DNA from: JAMZMI01 sp039944535 | GTDB taxonomy: Bacteria; Bacteroidota; Bacteroidia; Cytophagales; Cyclobacteriaceae | DNA: 64,000 bases | Reading direction: 5' to 3' | Assembly: GCA_039944535.1 (NCBI GenBank) | Contig: JBDUYP010000022.1 | Location: 62,001 to 126,000, forward strand | Shown: positions 17,523-26,266 of the stretch, piece by piece | Position numbering within the stretch: the stretch's first letter is position 1 | Layout of the letters: the number at the start of each line of letters is the position of its first letter | Notes under the pieces: generated by a model | Seen by the model: the letters and a program-made list of their open reading frames with translations, nothing else | Databases searched by the model: none | What the model was told of the DNA's origin: nothing | Position numbers and translations under genes: made by a program

Positions 17523-18224
17523 TTATTTCTGTGGCTTTCCTTTAGGTCTAAGTGGACGAAGCTCCAAATCAGCCGGAAGCAAATTTGGGTGAGTATCCAG
17601 CACATCAACAATTGCCTTGGCAATATCTTCAGGGCGCATCATATTTTCGTTGGCCTGAATGGTGTCTATATCATCGAAAAACGCTGTATTTACACTCCCT
17701 GGATATACATTGGTTACTTTGATTCCCCAATCGCGCAACTCCATCATGAGCGAGTGCCCAAGGCCAGTCACGGCATGTTTTGTTGCTACATATCCACTCA
17801 TGTTTTTGATACCGTTGAGACCGGCAATAGAGCTCACATTGATGATATGCCCTGCATCCATTCTCTTCATATCCGGCACCACCATTTTGGTACAGTACAT
17901 CAACCCGTGCACGTTTACATCAAACATGGCTTTCCAATCGGAAATCACAACTTCGTCTATTGGGGACATCACTCCAAATCCGGCATTATTAATCAAAAAG
18001 TGGATATCATTTCCTAGAAAATCAGTAGAGGCCAAATGAGCAGCCTGCACCTGTTCCCAGTTGCTAATATCAACCTTTACAAAATGAAAATTTGGATCTT
18101 CTAACTCAGGTTTCTGTCTACTCCAGCCGGCCACTTTCACACCTGCTTCTAAAAGCAGTTTTACAGTTTCCAACCCAATTCCTTTACTTACTCCCGTTAC
18201 AATTGCATTTTTGCCTTTCAGCAT
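17523..18224 (-). CDS. Short-chain dehydrogenase/reductase
   Basis: A 233-residue classical SDR: cofactor motif TGVSKGIG, NNAGFG, catalytic Ser in NVSSIAGLNG, and YVATK (Tyr and Lys). It is close to the NADP-preferring 3-ketoacyl-reductase-like group; the substrate is unknown. It is the first gene of the run that continues with gldA one base later, so it probably shares the promoter of the gld genes. Three GAATATTC-like motifs lie in the 128-base gap upstream. Confidence 0.88.
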   Translation of the reverse strand: MLKGKNAIVTGVSKGIGLETVKLLLEAGVKVAGWSRQKPELEDPNFHFVKVDISNWEQVQAAHLASTDFLGNDIHFLINNAGFGVMSPIDEVVISDWKAMFDVNVHGLMYCTKMVVPDMKRMDAGHIINVSSIAGLNGIKNMSGYVATKHAVTGLGHSLMMELRDWGIKVTNVYPGSVNTAFFDDIDTIQANENMMRPEDIAKAIVDVLDTHPNLLPADLELRPLRPKGKPQK

Positions 18225-18352
18225 AGAACTCGCTGTTATTTTGATGAATATTCATGGTCGAATATCGAAACGCAATATTCAACCATTTTATTTTCAATCC
18301 CAAACCAAGCAGAACGACTAATGGTTCTGTTTGCAACGAAAAACCTGACTAA

Positions 18353-18880
18353 ATGATTACCATCGTTTGCGGCACCAACAGAGTAGATTCTGTGTCATCC
18401 AAAATATGTGAGCAATATCAAGAACTTTTAAAAGAAAAGGGTATTGAAAGCCAAATCATTGATTTGAAAGATCTCCCTGATGACTTTACCGTTTCGGCCC
18501 TCTATCACAACTCTGGCAAAAACAATGTTTTCAATGGGTTCAGGAAAGTGATGAAAGAAAGCCAAAAGTTTGTTTTCGTGGTGCCGGAGTACAATGGCTC
18601 TTTCCCCGGCGTACTCAAAGCTTTCATAGATGGGCTGGAGTACCCAAATACCTTTAAAAACAAGAAGTGTGCGCTAATCGGCCTTTCTTCCGGTATCCAG
18701 GGTGCAGGCCTGGCACTCAGCCACCTCACAGATATCTTTAATTACTGTGGCATGCATGTGCTGGCGCAAAAGGTAAAGCTGGCAAGAATAGAAGCCAACA
18801 CGGATGATGAGTGGAACATCACCAATGAGCTGTACAAGCAACTATTGAAGGAGCAGGTCGAGTTATTTGTTGAGTTTTAG
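18353..18880 (+). CDS. NAD(P)H-dependent FMN reductase family protein
   Basis: A 175-residue flavodoxin-fold protein: an N-terminal phosphate-binding loop (IVCGTNRVDSVSSKI) and the FMN-binding block VPEYNGSFPGVLKAFIDGLE, typical of FMN_red proteins such as chromate or azo reductases. It probably reduces quinones or other electrophiles with NAD(P)H. It is divergent from the SDR-gld operon and stands alone. Confidence 0.88.
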   Translation: MITIVCGTNRVDSVSSKICEQYQELLKEKGIESQIIDLKDLPDDFTVSALYHNSGKNNVFNGFRKVMKESQKFVFVVPEYNGSFPGVLKAFIDGLEYPNTFKNKKCALIGLSSGIQGAGLALSHLTDIFNYCGMHVLAQKVKLARIEANTDDEWNITNELYKQLLKEQVELFVEF

Positions 18881-18920
18881 AAAAATTTCAGACCAATCTG
18901 GGTTAAACATTTCAAAAATC

Positions 18921-18928
18921 TATCTTTG
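18921..18928 (+). promoter_or_regulatory. Promoter -7 element of the DUF4494 gene
   Basis: TATCTTTG matches the Bacteroidota -7 consensus TAnnTTTG exactly and lies 33 bases upstream of the DUF4494 start codon. A -33 match is weak. Confidence 0.6.
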
Positions 18929-18961
18929 CCACCCTTTTTAAAAACTCAAAACAAACAATAG

Positions 18962-19444
18962 ATGAAAACCTGGTATTCGTGCAAAATCAAATACAACAAA
19001 GAACAAGAAAACGGAATGCTCAAGCAGGTAACAGAAGCGTATCTGGTAGATGCATTGTCTTACACGGAAGCAGAAGCCAGAATCTATGAAGCCATGGAAC
19101 GCGACCTCAACGGGGAGTTTGCCGTGACCATGATCACAAAGACCAATCTGTCAGAAATCATCAAAGAGGAAAACGAAACCGCCGAAGAGTGGTGGAAAGC
19201 CAAAGTCATTTATACGACTGTAGATGGTGATTCTGAAAAAGAGGTAAGAATCAACAACTACTTTCTGGTAGCCGCAGACAACATCAGCGAATGCGTAAAT
19301 AAGGTCAATGAATTCCTCAAATCCATGCTGGTGCCTTATGCCATCCCATCAGTAACACTGACCAAAATCATTGATGTATTTGAATATGGTGAAGAGCGAA
19401 TTCCTTCAAACCTTAAGCCATTGAGTGAAGTAACAGGAGAGTAA
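18962..19444 (+). CDS. DUF4494 family protein
   Basis: A 160-residue soluble protein without signal peptide. It begins MKTWYSCKIKYNKEQENGML and continues with TEAYLVDALSYTEAEARIYE, the pattern of DUF4494, a family found almost only in Bacteroidota and of unknown function. It has its own promoter (TATCTTTG at 18921) and its own terminator hairpin at 19467-19489, so it is a single-gene unit. Confidence 0.78.
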   Translation: MKTWYSCKIKYNKEQENGMLKQVTEAYLVDALSYTEAEARIYEAMERDLNGEFAVTMITKTNLSEIIKEENETAEEWWKAKVIYTTVDGDSEKEVRINNYFLVAADNISECVNKVNEFLKSMLVPYAIPSVTLTKIIDVFEYGEERIPSNLKPLSEVTGE

Positions 19445-19466
19445 CTTCACAGGTCACACTAAAATG

Positions 19467-19489
19467 GGATCGCCGATTATTGGCGATCC
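19467..19489. terminator. Hairpin shared by the DUF4494 and M61 peptidase genes
   Basis: An 8-base-pair perfect stem, ggatcgcc (19467-19474) and ggcgatcc (19482-19489), lies between the two convergent genes and overlaps the stop codon of the M61 gene. T-rich bases follow on both strands (tgtttt on plus, CATTTT on minus). Confidence 0.6.
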
Positions 19490-21012
19490 ATGTTTTCACT
19501 CCAGGCGAAAAATAATTTTTGCTGCTGAGGCGTTGGGTCGGTCAACTGGATTATTGTAGGTCTGTCCTGGTCATCACGCTCTATTTTCAGGCCAATCTTG
19601 GCGAAATATTCGGCGTGAGGTAGCGGATTAGCCTCCAACACATACATATCAAAAAAATCTCTGATTTCCGGATAAGTCATTGCGGCGATATCATCAAAAA
19701 ATGTCTCCTCAGAAACCGGATTACCTTTTCCATACTTTTCTACCAGATCAAGCATTAGTTCGCGCAAACCATATGTGCCATCTGACAACTCCAACAGGCG
19801 GATATCCAGCAGTCCGGCCGTAAGCGACCCCTTGTAATATATATTACCATATTGCTTTGACCCCTCTCCGCCATTGAAAGACTCATCTGAAATCTTCTTT
19901 AAACTCCATGTGGTATCAAAATAGCGCTCATCTACGAGTATTTTATAAATGATTGAGTTGGACAAATAATCCTGCAGGTCGATTACCCCTCCTCTGTAAA
20001 GCAACATATTTGAAGCCCACTCTGTGACTCCCTCATAAAGCCAAAGATGAATGGAAGGGGTTGGCTCCACAAAATTGAAAGAATCCACAACCTCACTGTG
20101 AATGTTAAGAGGAGTCACGATATGAAAAAATTCATGAGAGGCAATATCTGTTACGCTTTTCATAAACTCAACTGTGGGCTCCTTTTCTCCCAACACATAT
20201 TCAGAACTGTAGCTATGTTCCCAGGCGCCAGTCTGCCCGGTAAGATTCGGCTCGAAAAAATAAAGGAAAGTGTACCTCTCAACAGGCAACTTGATTAAAA
20301 AATCATTGGTCGCATTGAGCATGTCCTCCATATTGGCAAGCAGCAATTCGGAATTGAGCAGCCCCTGAGCAGAATATGTATATATCTCCACTTCTGTATC
20401 TGCCACCTTTGTGGCCGCAAAAGTCAAATCACCCGCTAAAATTGGAGAATCCACTACATGATCAAAATCATCGGCAACAAAATAGTCTCCCGATTTACTC
20501 AATGCTGTTCCGATTGTCCAGCTATCTTTCCCTACCACTTTGACCTGCAACGGACTTTTTTGATAACCTTCAAAATAGCCAATCATCGTATGGGTATTAA
20601 TCAAAGTATGATCGTCTTCGATAGAAGAACCTGCCATTAAGTAAATGGGATATTCTTCTACCTCTGTATCAAATGTTTCTGCCACCTTATAAGTGATCTT
20701 TTTAACCTTGTGCGGTTTGTCTATTTTAAATTGATTGACCGAAACACGCTCGACATCTATCTCCATTCCAAGCCAATTAAACGCTTTAAAATCACTGATG
20801 AAGCGACCAATATTCATGGTCTGATAAGTTCCAGGAGCAGTCGCAGCAAACTGGTAGATATTGCTAGTCTTGTCTATTTTAACTTCCGGTGTTAATGAAA
20901 CATAAAACGTGTCAAGATTTTGTGTCACATCTATATCATAAGAGAATTGTGGCTGCTGTGCGAAAGCCGAAATAAAACTCAGAGATATAATGCAAGAAAG
21001 TATGTACTTCAT
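19477..21012 (-). CDS. M61-family metallopeptidase (glycyl aminopeptidase-like)
   Basis: A 511-residue protein with a signal peptide (ending AFAQ) and the M61 fold: an N-terminal beta domain (SLTPEVKIDKTSNIYQFAAT) and a thermolysin-like catalytic domain. The zinc motif HEFFH has His293, Glu294 and His297, and the third ligand follows in LYEGVTEWAS. The C-terminal PDZ domain usual in M61 proteins is not evident; the chain ends soon after the helical domain, so it is a short version. It probably acts as an aminopeptidase in the periplasm or outside the cell. Confidence 0.88.
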   Translation of the reverse strand: MKYILSCIISLSFISAFAQQPQFSYDIDVTQNLDTFYVSLTPEVKIDKTSNIYQFAATAPGTYQTMNIGRFISDFKAFNWLGMEIDVERVSVNQFKIDKPHKVKKITYKVAETFDTEVEEYPIYLMAGSSIEDDHTLINTHTMIGYFEGYQKSPLQVKVVGKDSWTIGTALSKSGDYFVADDFDHVVDSPILAGDLTFAATKVADTEVEIYTYSAQGLLNSELLLANMEDMLNATNDFLIKLPVERYTFLYFFEPNLTGQTGAWEHSYSSEYVLGEKEPTVEFMKSVTDIASHEFFHIVTPLNIHSEVVDSFNFVEPTPSIHLWLYEGVTEWASNMLLYRGGVIDLQDYLSNSIIYKILVDERYFDTTWSLKKISDESFNGGEGSKQYGNIYYKGSLTAGLLDIRLLELSDGTYGLRELMLDLVEKYGKGNPVSEETFFDDIAAMTYPEIRDFFDMYVLEANPLPHAEYFAKIGLKIERDDQDRPTIIQLTDPTPQQQKLFFAWSENMDRQ

Positions 21013-21157
21013 ATTAAATTTTATTAGTCCATTAAAGTAAACGCCTGTAAAGCGCTGACAAACCTAATGATTTGACCGATGGCAAAAACTGTGTTTAACT
21101 GGAAAGATGAAATTTATAGATAACTCAGGCTCATCACATCATGTACTTAAAATGGTA

Positions 21158-21181
21158 TTTTGTACCCTTTTTGATACAAAA
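21158..21181. promoter_or_regulatory. Inverted repeat upstream of the DUF4832 gene
   Basis: ttttgta (21158-21164) and tacaaaa (21175-21181) form a 7-base inverted repeat with a 10-base spacer, 47 bases upstream of the ATG at 21228. It could be an operator; no regulator gene is adjacent. Confidence 0.35.
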
Positions 21182-21214
21182 CAACTAAATGAAAGTATTT
21201 TAATCTTTGAAATA

Positions 21215-21222
21215 TATCTTTA
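21215..21222 (+). promoter_or_regulatory. Promoter -7 element of the DUF4832 gene
   Basis: TATCTTTA is one base from the TAnnTTTG consensus and lies 5 bases before the ATG at 21228. It argues against the in-frame TTG at 21207 as start. Confidence 0.45.
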
Positions 21223-21227
21223 CGAAT

Positions 21228-22778
21228 ATGAAACACTTTCAAAACACAATATTTCTACAAATAATATCGTTTATTATTCTTTCTTCTCATGTAAAACCAG
21301 CGATTGGACAGGATTTGCAGGAAGTGGTAGTGGATAAAGAAATCACGGGAGTACAACCCTTGACGGGGATTGTATTTTGGCCAGGCAACTCGCAGGTTGA
21401 GACGGACGCCATATCTCTTGAGTTTTCGTATATGCTTTACAATCAAATCGTCACTGAAAAAGGAATATACGACTGGTCCGCCGTGGAGACGCTTCTTGAC
21501 GAAATGGCTACCAGAAACCATCAGGCCGTATTGAGGTTTAGATTTACCTACCCGGGTAAAACGACAGCTGTGCCAGATTATATCAAAGCTCTGGCTGACT
21601 ACAACGAAACCGAGGGAACAACGGAAGGTCAAACCACCTGGTTTCCAGATTGGACGGATCAGGAATTGAGGGATTTCACGATAGATTTTTACAAAAAATA
21701 CGCAGAGAAATATGATGGAGATCCACGTCTTGCTTATGTCCAAACCGGATTTGGGCTGTGGGCAGAATACCACATCTATGACGGACCATCAATTATTGGT
21801 GAAACATTTCCCAGCAAGGAGTTTCAATCAAGCTTTTTCAAGCACCTGGATACGATTTTTGTACAAACCAATTGGAGCATCTCAATAGATGCTGCCAGTA
21901 GCACATATTCGCCATTTTCAGTAGAATCTGAGCTGCTGGATATCAATTTCGGGCTGTTTGATGATTCGTTTATGCATTCGAGTCACGGCGGGTACAACAC
22001 TCAGTCATGGAATTTCTTTGATCGCGAAAGGTACAAAACAGCACCAGCCGGTGGGGAATTTAGCTACTACTCGGATTATGACCAACACAACGTGCTCAAC
22101 GAAGATATAGGCGCTTACGGCACTCCTTTTGAAATTTTTGTGGAAAACTTCCACATGAGTTATATCAACGGAAATGATCAAAACAGATATCAAACCTTAG
22201 ATAGAATCAAAGAAGCCAGCATGTACATGGGTTACCGGTTCAAGGTCAATTCATTTAAAACCAACTCAACTAACTCACTAGTCGAAATAGAAAACGTGGG
22301 TGTCGCCCCCATCTACTATGATGCTTATGTGACCGTAAATGGAGTCCGCGCTAATGAAACACTGAAATATTTATCTCCAGGCGAAAAGCTAACATGCGAA
22401 ATAGCCTCGGGTGGAGAATCATCCACTCTTACGATAGAATCAGACTACATCTTGCCTACTCAGGAAATAGAATACTACGGCACTGTGAATGAGCCATACG
22501 TCTATGTACCGAAAGACCCTGAGGAAACGCTGCATATAGAAAAGACAAGCTCGCCAGCAAAACGCCTTGAAGTCACAATGAGTGATGACAGCATCATGCT
22601 CAATGCCAATGGTCAGGAGTTAGCCTATGTGATCATATATGACCTGCAGGGCAAGGTGCTGATGGACCTAACCCTCCCCTCTACAACACAAATTTCTATA
22701 CCAAAATCTGATATTCAAGCAGCTGGCATTTTAGTCATCCGTACCAATCAGGGTTCTGTGAGAATACTGACGCAATAG
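21228..22778 (+). CDS. Secreted DUF4832-type protein with T9SS sorting domain
   Basis: I take the ATG at 21228 (MKHFQNTIF), giving 516 residues; an in-frame TTG at 21207 lies upstream of the -7 promoter element. A signal peptide ends near PAIGQ. The next 300 residues (LTGIVFWPGN, IYDWSAVETLLDEM, YVQTGFGLWAEYHIYDG) resemble the TIM-barrel part of DUF4832 proteins, which look like glycoside hydrolases. A beta-sandwich (YYDAYVTVNG) follows, and the end (about 430-516: ITLNANGQELAYVIIYDLQGKVLM-like, here IMLNANGQELAYVIIYDLQG) is a type IX secretion sorting domain. The protein is probably exported and surface-attached; the carbohydrate target is unknown. Confidence 0.8.
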   Translation: MKHFQNTIFLQIISFIILSSHVKPAIGQDLQEVVVDKEITGVQPLTGIVFWPGNSQVETDAISLEFSYMLYNQIVTEKGIYDWSAVETLLDEMATRNHQAVLRFRFTYPGKTTAVPDYIKALADYNETEGTTEGQTTWFPDWTDQELRDFTIDFYKKYAEKYDGDPRLAYVQTGFGLWAEYHIYDGPSIIGETFPSKEFQSSFFKHLDTIFVQTNWSISIDAASSTYSPFSVESELLDINFGLFDDSFMHSSHGGYNTQSWNFFDRERYKTAPAGGEFSYYSDYDQHNVLNEDIGAYGTPFEIFVENFHMSYINGNDQNRYQTLDRIKEASMYMGYRFKVNSFKTNSTNSLVEIENVGVAPIYYDAYVTVNGVRANETLKYLSPGEKLTCEIASGGESSTLTIESDYILPTQEIEYYGTVNEPYVYVPKDPEETLHIEKTSSPAKRLEVTMSDDSIMLNANGQELAYVIIYDLQGKVLMDLTLPSTTQISIPKSDIQAAGILVIRTNQGSVRILTQ

Positions 22779-22885
22779 CCCTGATAAAAACGTTATCCTG
22801 CCACCCAAGCGGCAGATAAAGCCGATAGCAGGAATATCAGTTCGTACAAAAAAACTTCCGTTCGCTTCAAAAAAATAAATACAAG

Positions 22886-22933
22886 TATGTAGTTAACTAC
22901 GCAGATGTTTTTACTTTTATGTAGTCAACTACG
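22886..22933 (+). promoter_or_regulatory. Twin palindromic operators of the marR operon
   Basis: Two near-identical 16-base sites, tatgtagttaactacg (22886-22901) and tatgtagtcaactacg (22918-22933), begin exactly 32 bases apart, about three helical turns. The core gtagttaactac is a perfect palindrome; the second copy has one central change. A TAcTTTTa -7-like sequence lies between them, and the second site ends 12 bases before the marR start codon. This is the expected layout for MarR autorepression (inference). Confidence 0.75.
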
Positions 22934-22944
22934 GATTATTACGA

Positions 22945-23421
22945 ATGAAAGACTTTACAACAGAGTTGGGTTGCCTTGGATTTACCATGAGACTGAAACG
23001 GTTAGCCGATGCGCTGATTCACGATGGTCGGAAAATGTATAAGGAGTTGGGGATTGATATTGAACCAAACTGGTATGTGGTGTTTCGGCTGATCAAAAAA
23101 GAAGGTGAGCTGTCGGTCACTGAAATAGCCGAAAAAATTGGCCTGGCGCATCCCTCGGTTATTTCCATTACCAACAAAATGATCAAAGCCGACTATCTCT
23201 ACTCCACCCCGTGCAAACTCGACAACAGAAGGCGCGTGCTCAACCTCACCGAAAAAGCACAAGCCAAACTCCCTGAGCTTGAGCGTATTTGGGACGCTGG
23301 AGAACGGGGTGTAATCAAGGCGCTGGCGGACACCAACACCATGCAAGCACTCGCCATTCTGGAAAAGCGCTTTGGCGAAAAGGGATTTAAAGATCGAACA
23401 CTGGAAGAACTAAATAATTGA
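22945..23421 (+). CDS. MarR-family transcriptional regulator
   Basis: A 158-residue winged-helix protein: the recognition region is LSVTEIAEKIGLAHPSVISITNKM, and the wing is STPCKLDNRRRVLNLTEKA. MarR proteins act as dimers and usually repress their own operon until a ligand binds. The gene heads an operon with a GNAT acetyltransferase, a small membrane protein and an EamA exporter. Two palindromes just upstream are the likely binding sites. The mix of exporter and acetyltransferase suggests response to a small toxic compound or metabolite. Confidence 0.9.
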   Translation: MKDFTTELGCLGFTMRLKRLADALIHDGRKMYKELGIDIEPNWYVVFRLIKKEGELSVTEIAEKIGLAHPSVISITNKMIKADYLYSTPCKLDNRRRVLNLTEKAQAKLPELERIWDAGERGVIKALADTNTMQALAILEKRFGEKGFKDRTLEELNN

Positions 23422-23424
23422 GAA

Positions 23425-23910
23425 ATGAACGCTATCTCACAACCTGAACTAACTGTAGAAATCATCAACTACGAGAAGCAATACGCCTCGGATTTTGCAC
23501 GGCTCAACTACTGGTGGCTGGAGCAGTACTTTGAGGTAGAAAAACACGACCGGGAAATGCTTGACGATCCTGAAAAGTGGATCATTGAGCCCGGGGGACA
23601 GATATTCTTCGCTAAATACGACGGACAAATAGTCGGTACAGCTGCTTTGATTGTGGAGGATGCAGAGACTTTTGAACTGGCAAAAATGGGTGTGTTACCG
23701 AAATATCAGGGAGCAAAAATAGGAAAGCGTTTAATTCAGCACACCATAGAAGCAGCTCGTGCGGCAGGCATGAAGCAGCTGGTACTCGAGTCCAACACCA
23801 AACTCACACCTGCGCTCAACCTATATATCAACTCTGGGTTCAAGGCCGCTCCACTATCAGAATGCTCGCCATACGCGAGATGCAATATTAGAATGAGTCT
23901 AAGCTTATGA
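23425..23910 (+). CDS. GNAT-family N-acetyltransferase
   Basis: A 161-residue GCN5-related acetyltransferase. The acetyl-CoA motif is LPKYQGAKIGKRLIQHTIEAA, following the strand ETFELAKMGV; the end has the usual LYINSGFK motif. The substrate is unknown. It starts 3 bases after the marR stop and overlaps the next gene by four bases, so it is part of the MarR operon. Confidence 0.88.
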   Translation: MNAISQPELTVEIINYEKQYASDFARLNYWWLEQYFEVEKHDREMLDDPEKWIIEPGGQIFFAKYDGQIVGTAALIVEDAETFELAKMGVLPKYQGAKIGKRLIQHTIEAARAAGMKQLVLESNTKLTPALNLYINSGFKAAPLSECSPYARCNIRMSLSL

Positions 23911-24143
23911 TCGGGTCTATCAACCCGGAATGGGTCGGCTATCTCGCTCTCGGACTGGGCATATTGGCTATTAGCATGAAACGAATGATCTTGCTGCGCA
24001 TAGTTCACGGACTTTCGGCTATTGGATATCTGATCTACGGAATCCTGATTGACGCCAGCCCTGTTATGCTTGCGGGTGTTTTGTTCCTTTTCATCCACAG
24101 CTATCATATTCTTCAATTGCTAAAAAAATCGCACCATGAGTAA
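23907..24143 (+). CDS. Small inner-membrane protein, YgjV-like
   Basis: A 78-residue protein with three hydrophobic helices (WVGYLALGLGILAIS; ILLRIVHGLSAIGYLIYG; PVMLAGVLFLFIHSYHIL). The pattern of a membrane segment, a basic turn with LR, then a YG motif fits the YgjV-like inner-membrane family of unknown function. It overlaps the GNAT gene by four bases and the exporter gene by eight, so it is translated from the same operon. Confidence 0.65.
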   Translation: MIGSINPEWVGYLALGLGILAISMKRMILLRIVHGLSAIGYLIYGILIDASPVMLAGVLFLFIHSYHILQLLKKSHHE

Positions 24144-25071
24144 GAGCTACTCACACCAGCTACTTGTAATATTCAGCTTCGTTGCTATCTACCTCATTTG
24201 GGGCACTACCTATTTGGCTATAGCTCTTGCTGTGAAAGAAATTCCCCCATTTTTAGTTGCGGGATTAAGGTTTTCGAGTGCCGGCATTTTGATGCTCGCC
24301 TATGTTATTCTAATCAAACGAGAAAAATTCCCATCCTTTAAAACCATCATAAATAACCTCATCGTCGGTTCTATCATTCTTGTCAGTGGGCAAGGTCTGC
24401 TAATCTGGTCCGAGCAATATATTGCCTCAGGGTATGCATCCATTTTGATAGCCACCCTCCCGCTTTGGTTTATCATCATGGACAAGCGGCACTGGAAGTT
24501 ATATTTCAACAACCCTTTCATCATCACGGGCCTGGTATTGGGGTTTGCCGGCATCTTATTGCTTTTCAGAGATCACCTCAATGGGCCCATTGGAGAGAGT
24601 GACATTTCGCTTCAGGTTATTGCGTCCTTGGCTGTTCTGCTAGGAGGCATTTGCTGGGTGGGAGGCACTATTTATTATCGTTCCTACCCATCTCCAGGCT
24701 CCATGTATTCCAATTTAGGCTGGCAGTTGATTTTAGCCTCTATTGTCTGTTTTGCGATAAGCTCAATATTCAACGAAACAGAGGGGTTAGAGTGGGGCAC
24801 TATCTCCTTTCAGGCATGGGGTTCATTATTGTATCTTTCCATAGCAGGCTCTATCATCGCCTTCATTGCCTACACATGGCTGCTCAATGAAGTTCCGTCT
24901 GCCATTGTCAGCACATACGCATACATCAATCCGATCATTGCTGTCTTTTTTGGATGGCTCATAGCTGATGAAATAATAACCAAAAATCAAACCTGGGGAA
25001 TGATCATCATTTTGGTAAGTGCGGTTTTGGTTAACCTCAACAGAAACAGAGCGCTAAAGAAATCAACCTGA
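24136..25071 (+). CDS. EamA/DMT-superfamily exporter
   Basis: A 311-residue protein with about ten transmembrane helices in two EamA repeats. The first begins IYLIWGTTYLAIALAVKEIP with the LRFSSAGILML motif; the second ends INPIIAVFFGWLIADE. Members export amino acids, metabolites or drugs. It is the last gene of the MarR operon, and MarR control suggests efflux of an inducing compound. No promoter is seen between it and the genes upstream. Confidence 0.9.
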   Translation: MSKSYSHQLLVIFSFVAIYLIWGTTYLAIALAVKEIPPFLVAGLRFSSAGILMLAYVILIKREKFPSFKTIINNLIVGSIILVSGQGLLIWSEQYIASGYASILIATLPLWFIIMDKRHWKLYFNNPFIITGLVLGFAGILLLFRDHLNGPIGESDISLQVIASLAVLLGGICWVGGTIYYRSYPSPGSMYSNLGWQLILASIVCFAISSIFNETEGLEWGTISFQAWGSLLYLSIAGSIIAFIAYTWLLNEVPSAIVSTYAYINPIIAVFFGWLIADEIITKNQTWGMIIILVSAVLVNLNRNRALKKST

Positions 25072-25093
25072 AATTACTATTTGACAAGAAAGT

Positions 25094-25101
25094 TATATTT
25101 G
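25094..25101 (+). promoter_or_regulatory. Promoter -7 element of the asparaginase-like gene
   Basis: TATATTTG matches TAnnTTTG exactly and ends 5 bases before the ATG at 25107. A TTTG at 25080-25083 is too close to be a standard -33 element. Confidence 0.5.
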
Positions 25102-25106
25102 TTTCA

Positions 25107-26099
25107 ATGAAAAGACTTGAAACAAGATATTCAATGATCCTCATGCTGGTCTTGCTCATGGCATGCTCAGGCAATAAACCGAAAGAGGAATTTGCGATTG
25201 GCAAAAAAGTAGTCCTTGTCATACACGGAGGAGCGGGAAATATCAACCGAGACCGGATGACACCCGAAAGCGATTCGGCCTATCGGGCGGCATTGGAGCT
25301 TTCGCTAAAAGAGGGATACCAGATTCTTATGAATGGCGGAGAAAGCTGCGAGGCTATCATCAAAGCCATCAATCTAATGGAGGACAACCCATTGTTCAAT
25401 GCGGGAGTAGGTGCCGTGCTTACATCAGAAGGAGAGAATGAATTGGATGCTTCCATCATGAGAGGAAGCGACAAGAATGCAGGAGCTGTGGCTGGAGTGA
25501 AGACGATCAAAAACCCAATCGACGCAGCTTACTCTGTTATGACCAGCTCTGAGCATGTGATGTTCTCCGGTGCTGGGGCGGACAGGTTCGCGGCAGAACA
25601 AGGTTTAGAAACTGTGGATTCAGGGTATTTCAAAACAGAAAAAAGAATCAAAAGTCTGGAGCGTGTGCAAAAGCTTGAAAAAGAGCATGGCACTGTCGGG
25701 GCAGTGGCGCTAGATGAGTTTGGTAATCTTTGTGCGGCAACTTCTACGGGTGGTATGACCAACAAAAAATGGGGGCGTATCGGCGACTCACCCATTATTG
25801 GGGCCGGAACTTATGCTGACAATGTCACTTGCGGCGTTTCGTGCACGGGACATGGAGAGTATTTTATCCGGTCAGTCACGGCTTATGATGTTTCCGCAAT
25901 GATGGAGTATAAAGGCTACCCTATCGCGCAAGCAGCAGATGCTGTGATACAAAAAACCCTCAATCTTGGAGGCACAGGTGGCCTCATCGCACTCGACACT
26001 GCTGGCAATGTAGCCATGCCATTTAGTACCACAGGCATGTTCAGAGGGTATATTACCGAAGATGGAAAAGTAACCGTGAAAATTTACGGAGATGAATAG
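25107..26099 (+). CDS. Isoaspartyl peptidase / L-asparaginase, lipoprotein form
   Basis: A 330-residue Ntn-hydrolase of the plant-type asparaginase family: VLVIHGGAGNI near the start, NPLFNAGVGAVLTSEGENELDASIM, and the autocleavage site GTVGAVALD, with Thr196 as the new N-terminal nucleophile, followed by ATSTGGMTNKKWGRIGDSPIIGAGTYA-type substrate loops. The first residues form a lipoprotein signal (VLLMACSG), so the enzyme is probably exported and lipid-anchored. It removes beta-aspartyl residues from peptides or hydrolyses asparagine. It is transcribed from its own promoter; an in-frame ATG at 25134 is an alternative start that keeps the lipobox. Confidence 0.92.
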   Translation: MKRLETRYSMILMLVLLMACSGNKPKEEFAIGKKVVLVIHGGAGNINRDRMTPESDSAYRAALELSLKEGYQILMNGGESCEAIIKAINLMEDNPLFNAGVGAVLTSEGENELDASIMRGSDKNAGAVAGVKTIKNPIDAAYSVMTSSEHVMFSGAGADRFAAEQGLETVDSGYFKTEKRIKSLERVQKLEKEHGTVGAVALDEFGNLCAATSTGGMTNKKWGRIGDSPIIGAGTYADNVTCGVSCTGHGEYFIRSVTAYDVSAMMEYKGYPIAQAADAVIQKTLNLGGTGGLIALDTAGNVAMPFSTTGMFRGYITEDGKVTVKIYGDE

Positions 26100-26266
26100 A
26101 AGGACATAAGCCTCCCAATACAAAATCTTTTTTTATTACTCGGGCAACAGATTACCATACCCCTCGGTCTTGGGGATGTACATTGTATATTTTTATTGAA
26201 CAAAGCTGGATGATTTCCCGGCCTCTTTTGCCTTTCAATACGAAATACACTGATCAAGAATAACTG

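Noticed and set aside
17522..17623. N-terminal extension of gldA (about 34 residues)
   Set aside because: It overlaps the SDR coding sequence, and the ABC ATPase starts at the ATG at 17521 by similarity.
22790..22830. Hairpin ttatc-tgcc / ggca-gataa after the DUF4832 gene as terminator
   Set aside because: The stem has a bulge and no T run follows; too weak to call.
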